Shown here piece after piece: positions 7,329-11,642 of a stretch of 11,642 bases of DNA. Positions within the stretch are counted from its first letter, which is position 1; the number at the start of each line of letters is the position of its first letter. This stretch comes from JAQUGA01 sp038210985 (GTDB taxonomy: Bacteria; Bacteroidota; Bacteroidia; Bacteroidales; WCHB1-69), in assembly GCA_038210985.1 (NCBI GenBank), contig JBBQWB010000092.1:1-11642 (forward strand), in the 5' to 3' direction. A model generated the notes under the pieces. That model saw nothing but the letters and a program-made list of their open reading frames with translations, had not been told where the DNA came from and made no database searches. A program made the translations under genes and the position numbers.

Positions 7329-8678
7329 ATGAATGATTCACGAAACTCAAAATTGATATCCTATCTTTCTGTTTCAATTTTACTTATTGCTTTTTATTCT
7401 ATTTTAACTTTCCCAAATGCCGTAGGTTTAAAAATTGTAAGATTTGTTGATATAACTTTTATTTGGTGGATAATAATTGCCATCATATATTTTATTACTA
7501 TAGTATGTATAAAGAAATATTACGATAAACGACACAATAAATTATTAATACCTGTTTTTTTGTTTTTAATATGGGTATTATTTTCTACTATACGGGGTTG
7601 CTTTATTGCAGAAACCTACTGGGATTGGAAAGGGTTAACTGCAAATGCGTTGGCATTATTTTTAACGGTCAATGTGTTGTTAGCTACTAACGAAAAGATA
7701 CTACAATTACTGCTAAGTACTTATTTTAAGTATGTGTTTGGATTATTTTTTGTAGCTTTAATTTTTTTTCTACCTCAAAGTTTTGGAAACTATTTAATGC
7801 CTTTTAGTTTTATCATTATATTTTTGCCTGTACTAACTTATAATTGGAAATGGGTTGTACTGTTTTTTACCATCATTGTTCTGACAGCAAGTTTTGGTGC
7901 ACGTAGCAACGTAATTAAATTTGCTGTTCCATTAGCTCTATTAATAATTTACTATGCACGCCATATAATTCAATTTAGAATATTAAATTTAGTACGCATG
8001 TCATTCATGTTACTTCCTGTTATGTTTTTTTCCTTAGGTGCTTTAGGCGTTTTTAATATATTTGACATGGACGACTATATTGAAAATATAAACTTGACTG
8101 TTATAGAGAGTGATGGGCGGGGTAATAAACTGGAAGGGTCAGTAAAAGATGATACTCGCACGTTTATATATGAGGAAGTGTTAACATCGGCCAATAGACT
8201 TAATTCGTGGGTAATTGGTAGAAGCCCTGCCAGAGGGAATATTAGTGAAGCTTTTGGACAAGACGATTTGAATAAACGGAATGAGCGAAATGGAAATGAA
8301 GTGGCAATAGCCAATATATTTACCTGGACTGGTATTGTAGGTGTGATTTTATATTTTCTTATTTTTTATCAAGCCTCGTATCTTGCAATAAACCGTTCCA
8401 AAAATATTTTTGTAAAAATGTTGGGGATTTTTATTGCATTTCGCTGGGCGTATTCTTGGGTAGAAGATATGAATAATTTTTCGTTAAACTATTATATGCT
8501 ATGGATGATGATTGGGCTTTGTTTTTCAGTTTCATTTCGAGCTATGACGAACAAAGAAGTAACAATATGGGTGCGTGGGATATTTGACATTCAATACCGA
8601 TGGTATGAATATCAACTTAAACAAAAAAATAACGATGCAAAAGGCTTTAAAAATAGCAGTTTTACTAACCTGCCATAA
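7329..8678 (+). CDS. Wzy-type O-antigen polymerase / O-antigen ligase family membrane protein
   Basis: This 449-residue protein has about 11-12 hydrophobic segments. There is a cluster of helices up to residue ~241, a large polar loop of roughly 85 residues (about 242-327), and three more helices (about 329-350, 362-378, 386-403). A long periplasmic loop between late helices is the topology of Wzy polymerases and WaaL ligases. The loop holds 'DTRTFIYEEVL', 'GRSPARGN' and 'RNGNEVAIANIFTWTGIVG', resembling the conserved R/E-containing motifs of this superfamily. It would polymerise or transfer lipid-linked repeat units at the periplasmic face. I chose the ATG at 7329 over the adjacent TTG at 7326. 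Polymerase is favoured because the gene sits inside a glycosyltransferase cluster, but ligase cannot be excluded. The 3' end overlaps the next gene by 44 bases. Confidence 0.82.
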   Translation: MNDSRNSKLISYLSVSILLIAFYSILTFPNAVGLKIVRFVDITFIWWIIIAIIYFITIVCIKKYYDKRHNKLLIPVFLFLIWVLFSTIRGCFIAETYWDWKGLTANALALFLTVNVLLATNEKILQLLLSTYFKYVFGLFFVALIFFLPQSFGNYLMPFSFIIIFLPVLTYNWKWVVLFFTIIVLTASFGARSNVIKFAVPLALLIIYYARHIIQFRILNLVRMSFMLLPVMFFSLGALGVFNIFDMDDYIENINLTVIESDGRGNKLEGSVKDDTRTFIYEEVLTSANRLNSWVIGRSPARGNISEAFGQDDLNKRNERNGNEVAIANIFTWTGIVGVILYFLIFYQASYLAINRSKNIFVKMLGIFIAFRWAYSWVEDMNNFSLNYYMLWMMIGLCFSVSFRAMTNKEVTIWVRGIFDIQYRWYEYQLKQKNNDAKGFKNSSFTNLP

Positions 8679-9471
8679 CAGAAAAGAAAAAACGTTAAAT
8701 TGTTTATCATCTTTATATTCGGCTATTGAACAAGTAAATAGGTATGAATTCGATATTTATTTAGTAGATGATGGCTCAACTGATGGAACCGCTGAAGCAG
8801 TTCGGCAAACATTTCCAGAAGTTTTAGTTATTAACGGTACTGGAAACTTATATTGGAATAGAGGAATGCATTTGGCATGGGAAACGGCTGCAAATGCAAA
8901 CAAATATAGCTATTATGTATGGTTAAATGATGATACGCAGATAATGCCTTGGGCATTAACCACCATATTGTCGGAATGCACCGAAAACCGTATTGTTATT
9001 GGCTCTACAAGTAGTAAACGAACTGAAAAAATAACTTATGGTGGATTTAATAGATATAAAAAAATCATAGAACCAACTGGTGGAATACAAACATGTGAAT
9101 ACTTTAATGGAAATATAGTGTTAATTCCAAACGATGTGTTTAATAAAGTTGGCTTTAATGATTCTCGTTTCCGACACGCATTAGGTGACTTTGATTATGG
9201 GCTAAGAGCTAAAAAACTTGGCGTTGAATTAGTTGTAGCCTCTCAGGTTTTAGGAAACTGTGAATCGCACGATAGTTTGCCAACATGGTGCAATCCAGGT
9301 ATTAATATTTTACAAAGAATAATAGAATTATATAAACCATTGGGTAATAATCCTTTTGAATTTTTTATATTTGATTTTCGTCACAATGGCTTATTCAATG
9401 CAATAAAACATTTTTTTAGCATACATTTACGAGTACTAATACCTTCAATCTGGATTCATTATTTATGTTAG
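8635..9471 (+). CDS. Family 2 glycosyltransferase (rhamnosyltransferase-like)
   Basis: This 278-residue GT2 enzyme, counted from the ATG at 8635, starts 'KIAVLLTCHNRKEKTL' (6-21) and continues with 'YLVDDGSTDGT' (42-52), 'GNLYWNRGMHLAW' (70-82) and the metal-binding 'WLNDDTQ' (96-102). 'NGNIVLIPNDVFNKVGF' (158-174) and 'LGDFDYGLRAKK' (183-194), with acidic catalytic-base candidates, follow. The G-N-x-x-W-x-x-G-M pattern is shared with bacterial rhamnosyl- and related transferases of GT2, but the sugar is not proven. The frame is open back to a GTG at 8575, with another ATG at 8605. I prefer 8635 because the glycosyltransferase fold begins directly after it and the extra 20 residues are polar with no family counterpart. 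With this start it overlaps the polymerase gene by 44 bases in a different frame. Its stop overlaps the next start by 7 bases. Confidence 0.9.
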   Translation: MQKALKIAVLLTCHNRKEKTLNCLSSLYSAIEQVNRYEFDIYLVDDGSTDGTAEAVRQTFPEVLVINGTGNLYWNRGMHLAWETAANANKYSYYVWLNDDTQIMPWALTTILSECTENRIVIGSTSSKRTEKITYGGFNRYKKIIEPTGGIQTCEYFNGNIVLIPNDVFNKVGFNDSRFRHALGDFDYGLRAKKLGVELVVASQVLGNCESHDSLPTWCNPGINILQRIIELYKPLGNNPFEFFIFDFRHNGLFNAIKHFFSIHLRVLIPSIWIHYLC

Positions 9472-11333
9472 CACCCATCTGTCTTTTCACCTATAACCGA
9501 CTTACGGAATTGCAGCAAACCGTTGCAGCACTTCAGCAAAATTTTTTGGCTTCCGAAAGTGAGTTAATTGTGTTTTCGGATGGGGCAAAAAATGCAGCTT
9601 CACAATCAAAAGTTGATGCTGTAAGGCAATATATTCATACCATTATAGGTTTCAAAACCGTGCAGATTATTGAATCTCCGGTGAATAAGGGATTGGCGAA
9701 TTCAATTATTGGCGGCGTTACCCAAGTACTGGAGCAATACGGTAAAGTAATTGTGTTGGAAGATGATTTGATAACGTCCCGAAATTTTTTGGATTATATG
9801 AATCAGAGCTTGGATTTTTACGCTTCCAACGATCGAATTTTAAGTGTTAGTGGTTTTTCATTTTCAAAATCCGTTTTGAAAACCTACACAAGTGATATAT
9901 CATTTGGATTAAGGGCTTCATCGTGGGGATGGGCAACTTGGAAAAATCGCTGGGAGAAAATAGACTGGTCAGTAAAAACCTATCGCTCATTTAAATGTAA
10001 TTGGCTAAAACGTTGGAAATTTAATTTGGGTGGGAGCGATTTATCCAATATGTTAGATAATCAAATGGCTGGTGAAATTGATTCTTGGGCAATACGCTTT
10101 TGTTACCATCAATTCCAACATAATTTATTGGATGTATTTCCTATACAATCGAAAGTCACGAATATAGGTTTCGGTACGGAGGCTACCAATAATAAAAGAG
10201 GCTGTTTTCGTTTTTCAACAACTCTCGATGTTTCAAACGTTAGAGTTTTTAGTTTGTTGGATAAAATTAAACTCAATAAAAGTTTATTGCTTAAGGCATA
10301 TTGGCCACATTCCATATTTATGCGAATTATTGCTCGATTATTGTCGAATAATACTAGTTCTCGACAATTAAAAATGGTTGAAAAAACGTATGCTGAGAAT
10401 GTCCTATTACCTACGCCATCAACTCAAAAAGTGCCAGTTTTATTTATAATATTTAATCGTCCCGACAACACTAAGCGAGTTTTTGATACTATAAAAAAAT
10501 ACAAACCCGATAAACTGTATATAGCTTCTGACGGTGCTAGAATGAATATACCCAGCGAAGCTGAAACTGTTGAACAAACACGCCAACAAGTTTTAGCTGG
10601 TATCGACTGGGTATGTGAAGTTAAAACCATTTTTAGAACCCAAAATCTTGGTTGTGGTGGTGGCCCATACGAGGCAATCAATTGGTTTTTTGAACACGAA
10701 GAAATGGGAATAATTCTGGAAGATGACTGTGTTCCATCTCCAGTTTTTTATGATTATTGTAATTATTTGTTGGAAAAATTTAAGTACGACTCTCGAGTGA
10801 GTATGATAAGTGGGCGTTCACACTATCCCGATCACAAGCTATTTGAGCAATATGATTATATATTCAGTTATAATTGTATCACTTGGGGGTGGGCTACCTG
10901 GCGAAGATGTTGGGCAAATTTTGATATTGATATGAAAAACTGGGATGCATTTAACGCCGAAGGTGGTTTCAAAAATCTATGTTTTACAAAGTCTGAAGGT
11001 GCTTTTCTAAATGGTATGTTTAGCCGATTGGTAAAAAAAACGGATTATCAATCTCATGTCTGGGATTTCCAATTTGTTTTTTCGATACTCGCAAAAGCTG
11101 GAATGTCGATAGTACCAGCAGTTAATTTGGTAGAGAATATAGGATATGATGGTACACATTTTGATGGTATAACCAAGTTGCAGAAATTAAAATCGTCGAA
11201 CAACTATAAAATAACAAGTGAGCCTAATTTTGTTTTGCCTAATAGGCACTATGAAACCTACTATTTTCACAAAACCATTTTGACAAAAATCAACAATGTT
11301 TTAATGAGAGTTATCAGAAAAATATTGAAATAA
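9465..11333 (+). CDS. Bifunctional protein with two tandem homologous glycosyltransferase domains
   Basis: This 622-residue protein consists of two related GT-A halves joined by a linker near residues 305-323. Half 1 has 'FTYNR' (8-12), 'FSDGAKN' (37-43), 'NKGLANSI' (74-81), 'VLEDDL' (97-102), 'SWGWATWKNRW' (153-163), 'DSWAIRF' (206-212) and 'VTNIGFG' (231-237). Half 2 repeats the same order: 'IFNRP' (329-333), 'ASDGARM' (354-360), 'NLGCGGGP' (394-401), 'ILEDDC' (417-422), 'TWGWATWRRCW' (473-483), 'VWDFQF' (532-537) and 'VENIGYDG' (556-563). Each half has its own E-D-D metal-binding motif, so both may be active and add two successive sugars. The W-G-W-A-T-W motif is found in bacterial polysaccharide glycosyltransferases distantly like GT2/GNT-I enzymes. 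There is no signal peptide or membrane segment; the C-terminus is basic. It is the last gene of the run, with its start overlapping the previous stop by 7 bases. Donors and acceptors are unknown. Confidence 0.88.
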   Translation: MLAPICLFTYNRLTELQQTVAALQQNFLASESELIVFSDGAKNAASQSKVDAVRQYIHTIIGFKTVQIIESPVNKGLANSIIGGVTQVLEQYGKVIVLEDDLITSRNFLDYMNQSLDFYASNDRILSVSGFSFSKSVLKTYTSDISFGLRASSWGWATWKNRWEKIDWSVKTYRSFKCNWLKRWKFNLGGSDLSNMLDNQMAGEIDSWAIRFCYHQFQHNLLDVFPIQSKVTNIGFGTEATNNKRGCFRFSTTLDVSNVRVFSLLDKIKLNKSLLLKAYWPHSIFMRIIARLLSNNTSSRQLKMVEKTYAENVLLPTPSTQKVPVLFIIFNRPDNTKRVFDTIKKYKPDKLYIASDGARMNIPSEAETVEQTRQQVLAGIDWVCEVKTIFRTQNLGCGGGPYEAINWFFEHEEMGIILEDDCVPSPVFYDYCNYLLEKFKYDSRVSMISGRSHYPDHKLFEQYDYIFSYNCITWGWATWRRCWANFDIDMKNWDAFNAEGGFKNLCFTKSEGAFLNGMFSRLVKKTDYQSHVWDFQFVFSILAKAGMSIVPAVNLVENIGYDGTHFDGITKLQKLKSSNNYKITSEPNFVLPNRHYETYYFHKTILTKINNVLMRVIRKILK

Positions 11334-11343
11334 GACTAGTACC

Positions 11344-11365
11344 AGACAGAAATTCGTATTTGTCT
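11344..11365 (+). terminator. Weak hairpin just after the last gene, possible terminator
   Basis: AGACA (11344-11348) and TGTCT (11361-11365) pair. After a two-base bulge, AAT and ATT extend the stem around a TCGT loop. It lies 11 bases after the final stop codon. The stem is short and not followed by a T-run, so a canonical intrinsic terminator is not supported. The position is the main argument. Confidence 0.25.
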
Positions 11366-11412
11366 AATTACTAAGTGCATAGATATAAATATTCGGTTTG
11401 ACCTTGTCCGGC

Positions 11413-11506
11413 GAGCCGAAAAACAAGTGAGAACGGCGCAGTTAAAAATCATTTTTGTTTGAACTCTGACGTATTTCGTCGGAGTGAGTTTGGTCAATTT
11501 CGGCTC
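11413..11506. repeat. Nested inverted-repeat element (possible structured RNA or dispersed repeat)
   Basis: GAGCCGAAA at 11413-11421 is perfectly complementary to TTTCGGCTC at 11498-11506 across a 76-base interior. Inside, AAACAA (11421-11426) can pair with TTGTTT (11455-11460), itself enclosing AAAAA-TCA-TTTTT (11444-11456; the last base is shared). A 9-base-pair hairpin, ACTCTGACG-TATTT-CGTCGGAGT with one G-T pair, occupies 11463-11485. The arms nest as an outer stem with two inner branches, as in a folded RNA, a folded single-strand DNA end or a mobile repeat. Function and strand are unknown. Confidence 0.5.
11463..11485. repeat. 9-bp hairpin within the nested element
   Basis: ACTCTGACG (11463-11471), loop TATTT, CGTCGGAGT (11477-11485). 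All nine positions pair, with a single T-G wobble. As RNA from the + strand this is the second most stable hairpin of the region. No T-run follows, so it does not look like an intrinsic terminator. Confidence 0.6.
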
Positions 11507-11526
11507 TATAACGTTTTGTGTGGGTA

Positions 11527-11557
11527 AAATATTTTCTAATATTTACTCCGTAGGAGT
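11527..11557. repeat. Two abutting short palindromes
   Basis: AAATATT (11527-11533), loop TTCT, AATATTT (11538-11544) is followed without a gap by ACTCC (11545-11549), loop GTA, GGAGT (11553-11557), then TTT. The second palindrome has the core CTCC-GTA-GGAG. It shares its layout with the palindrome at 11612-11628, suggesting a family of short elements. The TTTT at 11557-11560 after the second stem could give weak termination on the + strand. Confidence 0.5.
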
Positions 11558-11570
11558 TTTCAATGCATAA

Positions 11571-11590
11571 CCCCCAGATTCATCTGGGGG
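11571..11590. repeat. Perfect 8-bp GC-rich palindrome
   Basis: CCCCCAGA (11571-11578), loop TTCA, TCTGGGGG (11583-11590) is a perfect inverted repeat and the most GC-rich spot in the window. It would form a very stable hairpin. Neither side has a T-run, so a factor-independent terminator is not clearly indicated on either strand. An intergenic repeat or a transcript-protecting hairpin is as likely. Confidence 0.7.
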
Positions 11591-11611
11591 AAAGTGAAAG
11601 AAATGATTACA

Positions 11612-11628
11612 AAACCTCATAGAGGTTT
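11612..11628. repeat. Perfect 7-bp palindrome
   Basis: AAACCTC (11612-11618), loop ATA, GAGGTTT (11622-11628). The stem is perfect with a three-base loop, the same design as the ACTCC-GTA-GGAGT palindrome about 55 bases upstream. From memory, palindromes with such RTA loops flanked by C-rich and G-rich arms recur between genes in Bacteroidota genomes; this was not checked. Confidence 0.6.
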
Positions 11629-11642
11629 CCCACTATTATATG

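Larger units (their letters stand above)
11334..11642. other. Non-coding 309-base region rich in palindromes, 3' of the operon
   Basis: No convincing gene is found on either strand between the last stop and the window end. The stretch is locally less AT-rich than the genes, especially at 11394-11440 and 11571-11590. It contains at least six short hairpins plus one long-range inverted repeat, described separately. No TAnnTTTG-type Bacteroidota promoter, tRNA or CRISPR unit is visible. The region most likely combines transcript-end structures of the polysaccharide operon with dispersed intergenic repeat elements. Confidence 0.7.

Noticed and set aside
8575..8634. GTG-initiated N-terminal extension of the second GT2 gene
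   Set aside because: The extra residues are polar and unlike family N-termini, and the GT2 fold begins right after the ATG at 8635.
10109..10681. Antisense frames opposite the double glycosyltransferase
   Set aside because: Shadows of the + strand gene; both of its halves have intact motifs through this region.
11498..11525. Integron attC-like recombination site, suggested by TATAACGTTTTGTG next to folded inverted repeats
   Set aside because: The expected RYYYAAC and GTTRRRY core pair is not present in the right arrangement, and there is no integrase or cassette array.
11571..11590. Classical intrinsic terminator at the GC-rich palindrome
   Set aside because: The stem is strong, but no T-run follows on either strand, so I list it as a palindrome only.
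11334..11642. CRISPR array
   Set aside because: The palindromes differ in sequence and spacing; there is no repeated unit of constant length with spacers.

Overview
The window is an AT-rich stretch, roughly one-third G+C by eye. All of its genes lie on the + strand and nearly all act in building and decorating a surface polysaccharide (O-antigen, capsule or exopolysaccharide). The host is most likely a member of the Bacteroidota. The reasons are A/T-rich start contexts without a visible Shine-Dalgarno sequence, the protein families present, and a block of short palindromes at the 3' end that, from memory, resembles intergenic repeats of Bacteroidota genomes. No taxonomic marker gene is present, so this assignment is an inference.

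Layout: (1) 1-150, the 3' end of a gene cut by the window edge, possibly a family 2 glycosyltransferase. (2) 157-4470, five tightly packed genes: a hexapeptide-repeat acetyltransferase, a putative glycosyltransferase, a fucosyltransferase-like GT11 protein, a short membrane acyltransferase-3 protein, and a GT-D-like glycosyltransferase. Two stops abut the next start directly (TAAATG) and one junction is an ATGA overlap, so the genes are probably co-transcribed and translationally coupled. (3) 4519-7291, a second hexapeptide acetyltransferase, a GT2 and a GT4 glycosyltransferase, with gaps of 11-48 bases. (4) 7329-11333, a Wzy/O-antigen-ligase-like membrane protein, a second GT2 enzyme, and a 622-residue protein made of two homologous glycosyltransferase halves; successive genes overlap. 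(5) 11334-11642, 309 bases with no gene but many hairpins and inverted repeats. It probably marks the end of the transcription unit.

Together the genes would supply up to seven or eight glycosyltransferase active sites for assembling a repeat unit, three candidate O-acyl (probably acetyl) transferases to decorate it, and one polymerase or ligase. No Wzx flippase, initiating sugar-phosphate transferase, chain-length regulator or nucleotide-sugar synthesis gene is visible here, so the locus must extend upstream or rely on genes elsewhere. Sugar identities cannot be read from the sequence. Apart from the GT11-like enzyme, for which fucose is plausible, I assign none.

The most notable points are the tandem bifunctional glycosyltransferase, three enzymes that lack an expected key residue (acyltransferase-3 histidine, first Asp of the GT-D DxE motif, first Asp of a DD motif), a seven-C run inside an AT-rich acetyltransferase gene, and the dense palindromic block downstream of the operon. 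I see no wholly new system; the 3' structured element is the least explained sequence.
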